The position numbers and the translations under genes were made by a program. From positions 248,001-312,000 of the forward strand of contig JAVJRE010000003.1 of NCBI GenBank assembly GCA_040218575.1: DNA of 64,000 bases, written 5' to 3'. Source of the stretch: Alphaproteobacteria bacterium. Its GTDB lineage: Bacteria; Pseudomonadota; Alphaproteobacteria; JAVJRE01. Below the pieces are notes generated by a model that saw only the letters and a program-made list of their open reading frames with translations, was not told the DNA's origin and did not search any database. Positions 25,773 through 35,010 of the stretch are shown one piece after another (position 1 is the stretch's first letter; the number at the start of each line of letters is the position of its first letter).

Positions 25773-27113
25773 CTATGCCGCCGGCGGGTTCGCTGCATGC
25801 TCCACGCGCGGGTAGTACAGGCCCAGCGTTAAGGCCCTGACAACCATAAAAATACTGTAGGCGAGCCACAGACCGTGGTTCCCCATCAGCGGTATCAGAA
25901 GCCACACTAATCCGGCAAAAACCGCCGTGGAGAAGACCATGGCGTTGCGCATCTCGGCGGTCCGGGTGGCGCCGATGAAGATTCCGTCCAGTTGAAAACT
26001 CCAAACGGAAAGAATGGGCAAGGCAACGGCCCAGGGCAGATAGCGGAGCGCTTCCTTTCGCACGTCCGGCAGGTCCGTCAGCAGGTCGAGCAGCGCCGAT
26101 CCCGCCACCAGAAACACAACGGAAAAGGCCAGGGCCACCACAACCGCCCAGTGCGTAGAGGCGCGCACGACCCGGCGCAGGCCCGCCCTGTCGCGTGCGC
26201 CCAGGCGGTCACCGATCAGGGCTTCTGCCGCATGAGCGAAGCCATCAAGGCCGAAAGCAACAATGCTTTGTAGCAGAAAGATAAGAGCGTTGGCGGCAAG
26301 GACGTTGTCACCGAACTCTGCGCTGCGGCCGATAAAGTATGCGGATACGCTGACCAGCAGCAGAGTGCGGATGAGGATGTCACTGTTCATGCGGGCCAGG
26401 GCGACGAACCGTCGCAGATCGCTGAGCTGGCGCATGATCCAGCGTCCCCCGGTGGCATGGAGGACGCGGGCGACCAGAGCGAGACCGATAGCCAGCCCCA
26501 CATATTCCGCCATGACAGTACCCAGCGCCACGCCTTGAACCTGCATGTCAAAGCCGATGACCAGGATGACACTGAGGGCAACGTTCAGGCCGTTGATTGC
26601 CACCTGTACCACCAGCGCCGCAATCGGCCGCTGCAAGCCGAGCAACAGACCCAGGATGACGTAGTTGGACAAGGTGGCGGGCGCCCCCCAGATGCGAATG
26701 GCATAGTAGAGGCTGGCGCGGCTCTCCACGTCGGCGCTTGCCTGTAGCAGGCGAAAGGCCAGCAGACGCATGGGCTCTTGCAGAGCAAGGACGATGAGAG
26801 CCAGGCCCCATGCCAGCAGCATGGCGCGGCCGAAGGTGGCGCGCACCTCGTTGCTGTCGCGTGCCCCCCAGGCCTGCGCCGCCAGGCCGGTGGTGCCCAT
26901 GCGGAGAAAGCCGAACCCCCAGTAGAGATAGTTGAAAATCACCGCCGCCACCGCAACGGCCCCAAGAAACGATGGATCCGGCAGGTGGCCCATGAGCCCG
27001 GCGTCCACCGCGCTCAGCATGGGCACCGACAGGTTGGCCAGGATGACCGGCCATGACAGCCGCCACACCCGGCGGTGCCAGCGACCGTCGGCGGCGGCGG
27101 TTTGTTTGCTCAC
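25773..27113 (-). CDS. MATE family efflux transporter
   Basis: 446 residues with 12 predicted membrane segments in two homologous halves, as in MatE/DinF-type Na+ or H+ antiporters. Signature stretches are SWPVILANLSVPMLSAVDAG near the N-terminus and the second-half DGFAHAAEALIGDRLGARD. The start is the GTG at 27113, preceded by GAGG at 5 bases; the frame further upstream has no family similarity. Substrate unknown. Its place between the regulator and the glutamyltransferase may mean export of toxic amino-acid derivatives. Confidence 0.9.
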   Translation of the reverse strand: MSKQTAAADGRWHRRVWRLSWPVILANLSVPMLSAVDAGLMGHLPDPSFLGAVAVAAVIFNYLYWGFGFLRMGTTGLAAQAWGARDSNEVRATFGRAMLLAWGLALIVLALQEPMRLLAFRLLQASADVESRASLYYAIRIWGAPATLSNYVILGLLLGLQRPIAALVVQVAINGLNVALSVILVIGFDMQVQGVALGTVMAEYVGLAIGLALVARVLHATGGRWIMRQLSDLRRFVALARMNSDILIRTLLLVSVSAYFIGRSAEFGDNVLAANALIFLLQSIVAFGLDGFAHAAEALIGDRLGARDRAGLRRVVRASTHWAVVVALAFSVVFLVAGSALLDLLTDLPDVRKEALRYLPWAVALPILSVWSFQLDGIFIGATRTAEMRNAMVFSTAVFAGLVWLLIPLMGNHGLWLAYSIFMVVRALTLGLYYPRVEHAANPPAA

Positions 27114-27148
27114 CAAGGCCTCAGGGCCTGGCAGCGGCCACAGAAGGA

Positions 27149-28939
27149 CTAGCGGCCGACGGCATAGGACTGACCGTAGCGTGGCGTAGAGCCGGCTCGC
27201 AGCACCGCCCCGTCCCGGCGCACGGCGTTGAGCCGGCCAAGATCCCATGGCCCGACCTGCTCCAGGCGGTGGCCACGCCTGACCAACTCGGTCACGGTGG
27301 CGGCAGGCAGCCGGGATTCGGCCAGCAGGACGCCCGGTCGCCCCTGACGCGGATAGAAGGACGAGGGCGCGTGCTCGCTGGTCACCATCGGCGCTTCGAT
27401 CGACGCCTGAAGGTCGAACCCGTGGTGGATGTGACGCAGGAACAAAGCCAGCGCCCACTGGTCCTGCTGATCGCCACCGGGGCTGCCGAAGGCCAGCCCG
27501 GAATCGCCTGTGATGGCCAGCCCGGGGGATAGAGTGGTGCGCGGTCGCCGGCCTGGCGCCAGGGCCGAGGGATGGGCCGCATCCAGATGGAACATCTGCA
27601 TCCGCGTACCCAGGCAAAAGCCGAGGGCCGGTATTGCCGGGCTGCTTTGCAGCCAGCCGCCGCTGGGCATGGCCGACACCATGTTGCCGGCGCTGTCGAT
27701 CACGTCCAGGTGCACGGTGTCGCCTGGTTGCTCAGTCGGATGGCGCGGCGTGGCGAGACGGTGGCGGGCCGGCTCACCGACCCCGGCGGCGCCGGTCATG
27801 TGGCCGGCGTTGGCAAGGGTCACCAGGTGCGGTGTGCGGCCATCGGGTGTGCCAGGCCGCAGATCGAGAGAAGCCCTGTCGCCGATCAGGCCGCGGCGGC
27901 TTTGATTATAGGCTTTGCTCAGCAGCGTGGCCAAAGGCACATCCACATACGCGGGATCGCCATACCAGGCTTCGCGGTCGGCGAAGGCCAGTTTGCCGGC
28001 CTCTACCATCAGGTGAATGAAGTCCGGCCCCACCGGGTCGAGGCGGGCCAGATCATCGTCCTGCAGCAAGGCCAGTTGTTGCAGGAATACGGGCCCCTGG
28101 CTCCAGGGACCGAGCTTGCTGACCTGCCAGCCGGTATAGTCATAGGTGGCCGGCGACTCCCATGACGGCCGCCAGGCCGCCATGTCTTCGCCGGTCAGCC
28201 AGGCCCTATGTGCGCGGCCGGTCGAGTCGATGGCCGTCGTGCTCTGGCAGAAGCGGTCAATCTCTTCAGCGATGAAGCCCTGCCGGACGGTCCTGATGGC
28301 CCGGTCGAGCACCGGCTCACGGCCGCCACCGCCGGCTTCCGCCTCTTTCAGCAGGCGCCGAAACGTCGCCGCCAGAGTCGGGTTTTGCCACAGGGTGCCG
28401 GCCTGAAGCGGCTTCCCGTGGTCAAGATAGAGCGCCGCCGTAGCCGGCCAGTTGTCGACAATGAAGCCGGCGACAGACTCGGTGACGGCCTGCAGCATGG
28501 GAACCACCCCATAACCGCGTTCGGCCAGCGCGATGGCCGGAGACAGGATAGTGGTCAGGGGGAGTGTGCCGTGATCGCGCATCAGGGTCAGCCAGCTTGC
28601 CAGAGCCGCCGGCACACAGGCGGCAAGCAGGCCGGTTCCGGGGACCTGGTCGAGACCAAGATCGCTGAACCGGCTGATGTTGGCCGCTGCTGGCGCCACG
28701 CCCTGGCCTGACAGCGCGCGCACCGTGCGTCCCGCGGCATCGTACAATAGCAGGGGCGCCTCGCCGCCGGGCCCGTTCTGGTGCGGTTCCACCACCTGCA
28801 GGGCGAGTCCGGTCGCCGCTGCGGCATCGAAAGCGTTTCCGCCTTGTTCCAGCATGGCCATGCCGGCGGCCGATGCCTGCCAGTGGGTCGAGGCGACCAT
28901 CCCGAAAGTGCCGATGAGTTCCGGCCGTGTGGTTGTCAT
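27149..28939 (-). CDS. Gamma-glutamyltransferase family protein
   Basis: 596 residues, Ntn-hydrolase superfamily. GGTs cut or transfer gamma-glutamyl groups from glutathione or poly-gamma-glutamate after self-cleavage. The large-subunit start (GMVASTHWQASAAGMAMLEQ, GGNAFDAAAATGLAL) is clear. The self-processing Thr is probably T408 in QPGDTVHLDVIDSAGNMVSA, with the oxyanion-site SAMPSGG after it. There is no signal peptide at the chosen ATG (AGGA eight bases upstream), so it may act in the cytosol. It is divergent from dgcN, and released D- or L-glutamate would suit that neighbour. Confidence 0.9.
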   Translation of the reverse strand: MTTTRPELIGTFGMVASTHWQASAAGMAMLEQGGNAFDAAAATGLALQVVEPHQNGPGGEAPLLLYDAAGRTVRALSGQGVAPAAANISRFSDLGLDQVPGTGLLAACVPAALASWLTLMRDHGTLPLTTILSPAIALAERGYGVVPMLQAVTESVAGFIVDNWPATAALYLDHGKPLQAGTLWQNPTLAATFRRLLKEAEAGGGGREPVLDRAIRTVRQGFIAEEIDRFCQSTTAIDSTGRAHRAWLTGEDMAAWRPSWESPATYDYTGWQVSKLGPWSQGPVFLQQLALLQDDDLARLDPVGPDFIHLMVEAGKLAFADREAWYGDPAYVDVPLATLLSKAYNQSRRGLIGDRASLDLRPGTPDGRTPHLVTLANAGHMTGAAGVGEPARHRLATPRHPTEQPGDTVHLDVIDSAGNMVSAMPSGGWLQSSPAIPALGFCLGTRMQMFHLDAAHPSALAPGRRPRTTLSPGLAITGDSGLAFGSPGGDQQDQWALALFLRHIHHGFDLQASIEAPMVTSEHAPSSFYPRQGRPGVLLAESRLPAATVTELVRRGHRLEQVGPWDLGRLNAVRRDGAVLRAGSTPRYGQSYAVGR

Positions 28940-29131
28940 GACAATGTCCTGTGGTGCCGCTGTCCGCCATGCCGCGACCGGGTCGCCGCAGTCCGTACCA
29001 TGAGCCATTGTCGCGTCGGCCGCCCGAATCTCACAAGGGGCCAGGCGGATGTTGTTGCCGCTTGGGGCCAATATGGGCATGCCGCTATACTTGGCCCGTT
29101 GTACGTGACGCGGATTTTCTGGAGACCCGCT

Positions 29132-30145
29132 GTGGACATCAAGGCCCCCTATTTGCTGTTTCTCGGTGACGCACCGGATGCCCTGTCAGCCAAGACAGCA
29201 GCGGGTATTGCATATTGGCGACCGGAAATCTGTGTCGGCCAACTACGCCTGGCCGACTGTCAGACCACTGTTGGCCTCAAAGACATTACGCTGGAAGAGG
29301 CCAAGGAGGCGGGCGTCCGCACCATGGTCATCGGCGTTGCCAATCGCGGCGGCGTTATCCCGAAGTCATGGGTTCCGACCATGCTGAAGGCGATGGACCT
29401 TGGCTTTGATCTGGCCAGCGGACTGCATACGCGCCTTTCATCCATTGCCGAAGTCGCCGCCAAGGCCCGGGATAAGGGCCGGGCATTGCATGATGCCCGT
29501 CATCCCACCCGTGAGTTCGAGGTCGGCACCGGCGAACGTCGCAGCGGGCGGCGGCTCCTGACGGTCGGGACCGATTGCTCCATCGGCAAGATGTATGCCT
29601 CTCTCGCCATCGCCAATGGGCTGCGCCAGGCCGGTGCCAACATCGACTTCCGCGCCACTGGCCAGACCGGCATTCTGATCGACGGCCGCGGCGTCAGCGT
29701 CGACGCCGTTGTGTCGGACTTCATTTCCGGCGCGGTGGAGTGGCTGGCGCCAGCGAACGATGCAAAACACTGGGATGTCATCGAAGGCCAGGGGTCGCTG
29801 TTTCATCCGTCCTACGCCGGTGTCAGCCTGGGCTTGCTGCATGGCGCGCAGCCCGACGCGCTGATCCTGTGTCACGAACCGACGCGGCCGCACATGCGCG
29901 GTCTGCCGGGACGCAAGATGCCGGATCTGCGGGCGTGCCTCGATCTCAATGTGCAACTGGCGCGCCTGACCAGCCCGACGCCGGTTCTGGCGGGCATCTG
30001 CGTCAATACCTCGCACATGCACCAGCCGGAAGGGGCGGACTATTGCCGGCGCCTGGCCGAGGAGTTCGGCGTGCCGGCCGTGGACCCGGTGCGCGACTCC
30101 GTGGCACCGCTGATTGATCATCTGCAGAAGGCCGTGGCGGCCTGA
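29132..30145 (+). CDS. dgcN: DUF1611 protein, D-glutamate N-acetyltransferase DgcN
   Basis: 337 residues of the DUF1611 family. It begins with the typical DIKAPYLLFLGDAPDALSAK and holds a P-loop-like LTVGTDCSIGKMYASLAI. Family members paired with an enolase-superfamily racemase have been named DgcN and acetylate D-glutamate as the first step of a D-glutamate catabolic route. The start is GTG at 29132 with GGAG seven bases before. The following gene is the matching racemase, which makes this assignment strong. It is divergent from GGT with 192 bases between, which should hold both promoters. Confidence 0.87.
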   Translation: MDIKAPYLLFLGDAPDALSAKTAAGIAYWRPEICVGQLRLADCQTTVGLKDITLEEAKEAGVRTMVIGVANRGGVIPKSWVPTMLKAMDLGFDLASGLHTRLSSIAEVAAKARDKGRALHDARHPTREFEVGTGERRSGRRLLTVGTDCSIGKMYASLAIANGLRQAGANIDFRATGQTGILIDGRGVSVDAVVSDFISGAVEWLAPANDAKHWDVIEGQGSLFHPSYAGVSLGLLHGAQPDALILCHEPTRPHMRGLPGRKMPDLRACLDLNVQLARLTSPTPVLAGICVNTSHMHQPEGADYCRRLAEEFGVPAVDPVRDSVAPLIDHLQKAVAA

Positions 30146-30155
30146 GTCGCGGCCT

Positions 30156-31139
30156 GTGCTATCCCTGACCATCCGCGTCGAGACCTTCCCGCTGCGCGGC
30201 ACCTTTACCATTTCGCGCGGCAGCCGGACGGAAATAACCGTTGTTTCCGTTGCCCTTACGGATGAACAAGGCGCCACCGGGCAGGGCGAATGCTGCCCCT
30301 ATGCCCGCTATGGCCAGACGGTGGACAGTGTTGTGGCGGAGCTGGAGGCGGCGAAGCCCTTGCTGGCGGACGGCCTGACCCGCGATGGGCTGCAGACGGC
30401 GCTGTCCGCCAACGCCGCGCGCAATGCCCTCGATTGCGCCTTCTGGGACCTGGCGGCGAAACAGTCCGGCGAGCCGGTCTGGCGGCTGGCCGGCCTGGCG
30501 CCGCCGCAGCCGGTAGCCAGCGCCTATACGCTCAGCCTGGACGCGCCGGAGGCGATGGCGGCGGCGGCGCGCGAGAAGGCTGGCTGGCCGCTGCTGAAAC
30601 TGAAACTGGCCGGACCCGACGATCTGGCCCGCGTCCGCGCGGTGCGTCAGGCGGCGCCACAGGCGCGACTGATCGTTGATGCCAATGAAGGCTGGTCAGT
30701 CGATGACTATTTTGCCCTGGAGCCGGAGCTGGCCGACCTCGGCGTCGAGATGGTGGAGCAGCCGCTGCACGCGGACAAGGACGGGCCGCTGGCCGGGCGC
30801 CCGCATCGCATTGCGGTGTGTGCGGATGAGGCGTGTCACGACCGGACCAGCCTCGACCATTTGGGCGGTCGTTATGAGATGGTCAATATCAAGCTCGACA
30901 AGACGGGTGGGTTGACCGAGGCGCTGGCTTTGAGGGAAGAGGCGCGCCGTCGTGGTTTTCGCGTCATGGTGGGCTGCATGATGGCGACATCGCTGGCCAT
31001 GGCGCCGGCCCATCTGGTCGCGCAGGGCGCCGACATCGCGGACTTGGACGCGCCCCTGTGGTTGCGTCGCGACCGCACCCCGCCACTGGCATTCCACGGC
31101 GCCACCGCCGCGCCGCCCGATCCCGGGCTATGGGGGTGA
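30156..31139 (+). CDS. dgcA: Enolase-superfamily N-acetyl-D-glutamate racemase DgcA
   Basis: 327 residues of the dipeptide epimerase-like branch of the enolase superfamily. The two-base catalytic pair is visible: K-x-K in LLKLKLAGPDD and Lys in VNIKLDKTGG. Metal ligands lie in LIVDANEGW, EMVEQPL and CADEACHD. After DgcN acetylates D-glutamate, this enzyme would turn N-acetyl-D-Glu into the L form, which a deacetylase returns to L-glutamate. The GTG start is 10 bases after the dgcN stop, so both form an operon. A plain dipeptide epimerase is the alternative if dgcN is ignored. Confidence 0.85.
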   Translation: MLSLTIRVETFPLRGTFTISRGSRTEITVVSVALTDEQGATGQGECCPYARYGQTVDSVVAELEAAKPLLADGLTRDGLQTALSANAARNALDCAFWDLAAKQSGEPVWRLAGLAPPQPVASAYTLSLDAPEAMAAAAREKAGWPLLKLKLAGPDDLARVRAVRQAAPQARLIVDANEGWSVDDYFALEPELADLGVEMVEQPLHADKDGPLAGRPHRIAVCADEACHDRTSLDHLGGRYEMVNIKLDKTGGLTEALALREEARRRGFRVMVGCMMATSLAMAPAHLVAQGADIADLDAPLWLRRDRTPPLAFHGATAAPPDPGLWG

Positions 31140-31153
31140 ACGCGACAGCCGGA

Positions 31154-31822
31154 TCAATCTTCCGCCAGGGCTGCCAGACGGGCCTGGCGCCGCAGTTCCG
31201 CGGCGCGACGCTGTTCCAACGGCCAGGCCCGCAGGACCTTTTGTCGGTAGGCCCGGTGAAAGCTGCGGGTTGAGGAGTGATAATTGCCAACGGCCTGGGC
31301 CCAGCCCCGGGTGGCCGCATACTGGCGCGCCAGATAGTCAGCGCCGTAGGCGACATTGGCGGCAGGAGAGAAGGCCTCTTCCAGGGTGGCAAAGGCGTGT
31401 GGATGGGCTGCCAGATTGATCTGCATGCAGCCGACATCAATGTTGCGCACACCCTCGGCCTGCAGCGTCCGGACCCAGGCTATGGCTTCGTCCCGGGAGT
31501 CAAAGAAGCGTCCGTTGCGGCCGACCGAGGCCGCCGTCACCGTCCATGGCCATGGCCGGACGGGCTGGCCACTGGCCTGCCATCGCCCCGATTCGACAAC
31601 GCCTATGGCGCTCAACAGTTGAGACGGTATGCCCCGGGTCCGTTCTGCCTCAGTGATGAAATGGTCACAAATGGCCGGATCGGCCGCCGGTGGCGCCCCG
31701 GACCCGCTGGCCTTGGCGAGGGAGCCGGACGGTCCTGGCGCCAGGATGGCGGCCGCCAGCAGCAAGACGGGCACCAGCAGAGTGAAGCGGGTATAGCGAT
31801 GGCGGTGCATGGGCGGGACCAT
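31154..31822 (-). CDS. Lytic transglycosylase (SLT domain), exported
   Basis: 222 residues with an N-terminal membrane or signal segment (FTLLVPVLLLAAAILAPGP). The SLT fold shows the catalytic Glu in LLSAIGVVESGRW, the family NIDVGCMQINLAAHP, and PAANVAYGADYLARQY. It cleaves the glycan strands of peptidoglycan in the periplasm. Start could be 31822 or the ATG at 31810. It is convergent with dgcA, 14 bases apart. Released peptidoglycan would be a source of D-amino acids, an attractive but unproven link to dgcN-dgcA. Confidence 0.88.
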   Translation of the reverse strand: MVPPMHRHRYTRFTLLVPVLLLAAAILAPGPSGSLAKASGSGAPPAADPAICDHFITEAERTRGIPSQLLSAIGVVESGRWQASGQPVRPWPWTVTAASVGRNGRFFDSRDEAIAWVRTLQAEGVRNIDVGCMQINLAAHPHAFATLEEAFSPAANVAYGADYLARQYAATRGWAQAVGNYHSSTRSFHRAYRQKVLRAWPLEQRRAAELRRQARLAALAED

Positions 31823-31900
31823 GCAGGAATCATGCCAGGCAGTCCGCTACCGGGATGGGCGTCGGTCCGGTTCTGTACTCAGGCCTTTCGGCCGCAGGCC

Positions 31901-32443
31901 TCAGGCGTCTGCCTCAGGGTCCAGGGCGCGCTGCATGATGATGGTATCAACCCAGCGGCCATGCTTGAAACCGACGGACTGAAGATTGCCCACCATGGTA
32001 AAGCCGAGCCGCCGGTGCATGGTGACAGAAGCCTCGTTGGCGCTGTCGCCGATAATGGCCACCATCTGGCGCATACCGCTGCGGGCGCAGGACTGAATGA
32101 GGCGGCCGAGCAGGGCCCGGCCGATTCCCTTACCGGCAAACCCCGGCGCCACATAAACGGAATCTTCTACCGTATGGCGATAGGCCGAGCGGGCGCGGTA
32201 GGTGCCGGCATAGGCGAAACCGCGAACGGCGCCGTCCTGCCAGGCGACCAGATAGGGCAGGCCCAACGCCAATACAGCGGCGCGGCGGGTGGCGATTTCA
32301 TCAAGGGTTGGCGGCACTTCTTCCAGTGAGGCGACGCCATTGAGGACGTGCGCCGCATAAATCGCCTGGACGGCGGCGAGGTCAGCGGGCTCTGCATCAC
32401 GCACGTCGATGGTCCTCGGGGGCGGGTTCTGGTCATTGTCCAT
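31901..32443 (-). CDS. GNAT family N-acetyltransferase (phosphinothricin acetyltransferase-like)
   Basis: 180 residues. The order is IDVRDAEPADLAAVQAIYAA, YLVAWQDGAVRGFAYAG, the acetyl-CoA loop VAPGFAGKGIGRALLGRLI, and the final HRRLGFTMVGNLQSVGFKHG. This is the Pat/YncA branch, which acetylates amino-acid-like amines such as methionine sulfoximine or phosphinothricin. It lies 3 bases after the N-formylglutamate amidohydrolase stop, in one operon. Real substrate unknown. Confidence 0.9.
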   Translation of the reverse strand: MDNDQNPPPRTIDVRDAEPADLAAVQAIYAAHVLNGVASLEEVPPTLDEIATRRAAVLALGLPYLVAWQDGAVRGFAYAGTYRARSAYRHTVEDSVYVAPGFAGKGIGRALLGRLIQSCARSGMRQMVAIIGDSANEASVTMHRRLGFTMVGNLQSVGFKHGRWVDTIIMQRALDPEADA

Positions 32444-32446
32444 GGT

Positions 32447-33430
32447 TTACTCCGCCGCCAGGAGCGGTGTGGCAAACCGGCCTGAGGCCAGGCGCGGCGC
32501 CAGGGCGGCAACGGCGTGCATCAGACCGGTCATGTCGGCCGTCAGGGTGGCCAGCGCCGGCCGTGGCCGCAGAGTTGCCTCATCCATGTAGAGCGCGCGA
32601 TTGATCTCTATCTGCAGGGCATGAACACCGGTTGCCGGCTGGCCGTGCCGGGCCGTGATATGGCCGCCGGCATAGGGTTGATTGTGTGCCACCCGATAGC
32701 CGCGGTTTTCGAAATAGTCCCCGACCAGGGCGGCCAGCGCCGGGTCGCAACTGCGGCCGTAGCGGGTGCCCAGGACGATGTCGGCGCCGGATCCTGTGGG
32801 CGGCCACAAGCCAGCCTGCCGTGATCTGCCGCCGCGCAGGGCGCCGGTGCCCGGACGTGTCCGCCCGCCGGCGGCTGCCGCGCGGCGCTGCGATGGCATG
32901 GAATGGCAATCCAGGACGACGCACTGGCCGAAACTGTCGCGCGTGCGATGAATCAGACGGCCAAGCGCGCGATGATAGGGATAGTAGTAGCTGGTTATGC
33001 GATCCATGATCTCGGCAAGTCCGAGCTTTCTTTTGTAGATTTCCATGCCATCGCCGGCACACCGGGCAATAGTCCCCAACCCGGCGGCAACCCGTGCCGA
33101 ACGCACATTGACCGAGCCTGGCAGGACGTCCGCGAACATGGCGGGGTCAAGCTCGAAAGGTTCACGGTTCAGGTCAATAAAGGCACGGGCAAGACGTGCC
33201 GCCAGCAGGGGAAGTCCAAGCGACGGGGCCGCCGCCACCATGATGTCCACATAGGCGTCTTCTGACCGGCGCAGATCAGCCAGGGAAAGGCGGCTGGCCG
33301 CAAGAAAGCACGCCGGGTACAGGCGGCCGCTGTGCGGCGAGGATATGACCAGGGGCGCCGTCTGGACATTCGGCAAACGGAGGTCCGGTGCGGTCAAACC
33401 GGGTTCCAGGGGGGCTACAACGGGCTGCAT
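32447..33430 (-). CDS. N-formylglutamate amidohydrolase family protein
   Basis: 327 residues. The family start VISSPHSGRLYPACF, RAFIDLNREPFELD, CVVLDCHSMPS and QIEINRALYMDE are all present. The enzyme hydrolyses N-formyl-L-glutamate to formate and glutamate (final step of one histidine route), although members also act on other N-acylated amino acids. No hut genes are visible, while dgcN-dgcA nearby makes N-acylglutamate. It could therefore be the deacylase for that pathway, which is inference. It shares a transcript with the GNAT gene. Confidence 0.88.
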   Translation of the reverse strand: MQPVVAPLEPGLTAPDLRLPNVQTAPLVISSPHSGRLYPACFLAASRLSLADLRRSEDAYVDIMVAAAPSLGLPLLAARLARAFIDLNREPFELDPAMFADVLPGSVNVRSARVAAGLGTIARCAGDGMEIYKRKLGLAEIMDRITSYYYPYHRALGRLIHRTRDSFGQCVVLDCHSMPSQRRAAAAGGRTRPGTGALRGGRSRQAGLWPPTGSGADIVLGTRYGRSCDPALAALVGDYFENRGYRVAHNQPYAGGHITARHGQPATGVHALQIEINRALYMDEATLRPRPALATLTADMTGLMHAVAALAPRLASGRFATPLLAAE

Positions 33431-33652
33431 GGTGACTGTTTAGAATACGAGCCGCCCACTGTCATCCGACAGGCCCGGGGCGGCCGGCCCGGTTAGGCTT
33501 TGTTAAGGCCCCTGATAGAGAGTCTTGGACGGATGGGGCGTCCCAGGCGAATCGCCGTATGGCCATGGATTTGTGGCGATTACGGGCTATTTGACGGGCG
33601 ATAGGCGCCCCCGGTACTGAACAGACAGCGGCTGGTAGGAAGGTTGATCTGG

Positions 33653-34012
33653 ATGGCGCGGATTCTGCTGGCCGAGGATGATGACGACATGCGTGGCTTC
33701 CTGACGCGCGCCCTGTCCCGCGCCGGTCATGAAGTGCGTCCGTGCGCCGATGGACTCGAAGCTCTCTCTGCGGCCGAACGCAGCGCCTTCGATCTGCTGG
33801 TCGCTGATGTGGTCATGCCTGGGATGGACGGCATGGAGCTGGCGCGTCATGCGGTTGGTCATATCCCGGACCTGAAAGTTGTGTTCATCACCGGATTTGC
33901 CGCCGTTGCCCTGCGAGCCCGCCGCCTTAACCTGCCAGGCAGCACGGTTCTCTCGAAGCCATTCCACCTGCGCAAGCTGGTGTCACATGTGGAGCGTCTG
34001 CTGGCGGCCTGA
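33653..34012 (+). CDS. cpdR: Cell-cycle response regulator CpdR
   Basis: A stand-alone receiver domain of 119 residues. The acidic pocket is AEDDDD, the phosphorylated Asp is D52 in LLVADVVMPGMDG, and Lys is K102 in VLSKPF. The start MARILLAEDD and the end RLLAA are characteristic of CpdR, which in Caulobacter is controlled by the CckA-ChpT relay and, unphosphorylated, directs ClpXP to substrates. AGGAAGG lies 11 bases upstream. It stands alone ahead of tRNA-Val, with 222 bases of upstream DNA and no clear CtrA box. Confidence 0.9.
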   Translation: MARILLAEDDDDMRGFLTRALSRAGHEVRPCADGLEALSAAERSAFDLLVADVVMPGMDGMELARHAVGHIPDLKVVFITGFAAVALRARRLNLPGSTVLSKPFHLRKLVSHVERLLAA

Positions 34013-34144
34013 TCCGGCGGAGCGACCTTTGGGCCCGGCCTGCATCCGGACGCCCCCCAGTCGGGCCGGGCTTGCGAGGCAGCGCGGGAAGCATGTAAAG
34101 GATTGGTCCCGGTCGGCGCCTGATGGCGGATGAACCGGGCAGAC

Positions 34145-34219
34145 GGGCGCGTAGCTCAGCGGGAGAGCACTACGTTGACATCGTAGGGGTCGCTGGTTCA
34201 ATCCCAGCCGCGCCCACCA
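34145..34219 (+). tRNA. tRNA-Val (anticodon GAC)
   Basis: 75 bases with encoded CCA. The acceptor stem GGGCGCG (34145-34151) pairs with CGCGCCC (34209-34215). The D-arm is GCTCAGCGGGAGAGC. The anticodon stem CTACG/CGTAG encloses TTGACAT with GAC, and the T-loop is GGTTCAATCCC. It reads valine GUC and GUU codons. It lies about 1 kb left of the phage-derived region, but no copy of its 3' end is found at the other side. Confidence 0.97.
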
Positions 34220-34266
34220 CTTCGCCCTAAGACAGTGGCGAGACTTCGTCCAAACACAGTGGCGGA

Positions 34267-35010
34267 CTACACCGCCTGCTTCATGGGTTGTAGTGGGGCG
34301 GCTTCGCCGGCCAGTGTACGCAGGGCAGGCAGGTCAAGCAGGGTTACGGTTTTTGTGCCGTCCAGCGTCAGCATGCGGTTTTCCGCAAGCCAGGCGAAAG
34401 CGCGGCTTACGGTCTCTGGCGTCAGTCCCAGATAGTCCGCGATATCACTGCGCTTCATAGGCAGGATAATGGCGCTTGTCGGCCCCTGACGCTGGGCCCG
34501 ATGATGCAGGTGGGTCAGAAATGTCGCCAGCTTTTCACGGGCCGATTTGCGGCCCAGCAAAAGCATGCGGTCCTGCGCGGTGCTGACTTCATCACAGCTC
34601 AGTTCCAGAACAGATGTCTGGACGTCCGGATGGGCCTTAAGCAACCGGCGGAACGGCTCGCGGCGAAACGAGCATAACGTGGCTTCGCTGACCGCTTCGG
34701 CGGTGACTGGCCATGCTGGCAGAAACAGGGACCAGCCAAGAAAATCACCGGGATAGATGAAGCCGGTGATCTGGCTGCGGCCGTCCAGCATGTCCTTGTG
34801 AATCTTGAGAACGCCGGCCACCAGATTGAACACATGGTCGACCGTATCCCCTTCCTGCACCAGGAGTTCACCAGGCCGCACCGTACGCCTCGTCATGATC
34901 CCACAAAGCTGAGAGGAGAACGCGGGGTCAGTATGGCCGCAAAAGACGAGGTCCCGCACAGGGCAGGTCTGGCACAGGCGAGAGAGGAGGAGTTCCGGGT
35001 CTTGCGCCAT
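34267..35010 (-). CDS. Crp/Fnr family oxygen-responsive regulator (FNR/FnrN type)
   Basis: 247 residues: cyclic-nucleotide-binding-like fold followed by a winged helix. Four cysteines have the spacing of an oxygen-labile 4Fe-4S FNR: C13, C16, C24 near the N-terminus and C113 in SEATLCSFRR. The recognition helix MKRSDIADYLGLTPETVSRA carries the E-x-x-S-R residues that read TTGAT-N4-ATCAA sites. It should switch genes for low-oxygen growth. Its own upstream region has no obvious FNR box. Neighbour genes do not show the regulon. Confidence 0.92.
   Translation of the reverse strand: MAQDPELLLSRLCQTCPVRDLVFCGHTDPAFSSQLCGIMTRRTVRPGELLVQEGDTVDHVFNLVAGVLKIHKDMLDGRSQITGFIYPGDFLGWSLFLPAWPVTAEAVSEATLCSFRREPFRRLLKAHPDVQTSVLELSCDEVSTAQDRMLLLGRKSAREKLATFLTHLHHRAQRQGPTSAIILPMKRSDIADYLGLTPETVSRAFAWLAENRMLTLDGTKTVTLLDLPALRTLAGEAAPLQPMKQAV

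Noticed and set aside
34145-34219. tRNA-Val as the attachment site of the phage-derived element
   Set aside because: No integrase is present and no direct repeat of the tRNA 3' end was seen near the right border.
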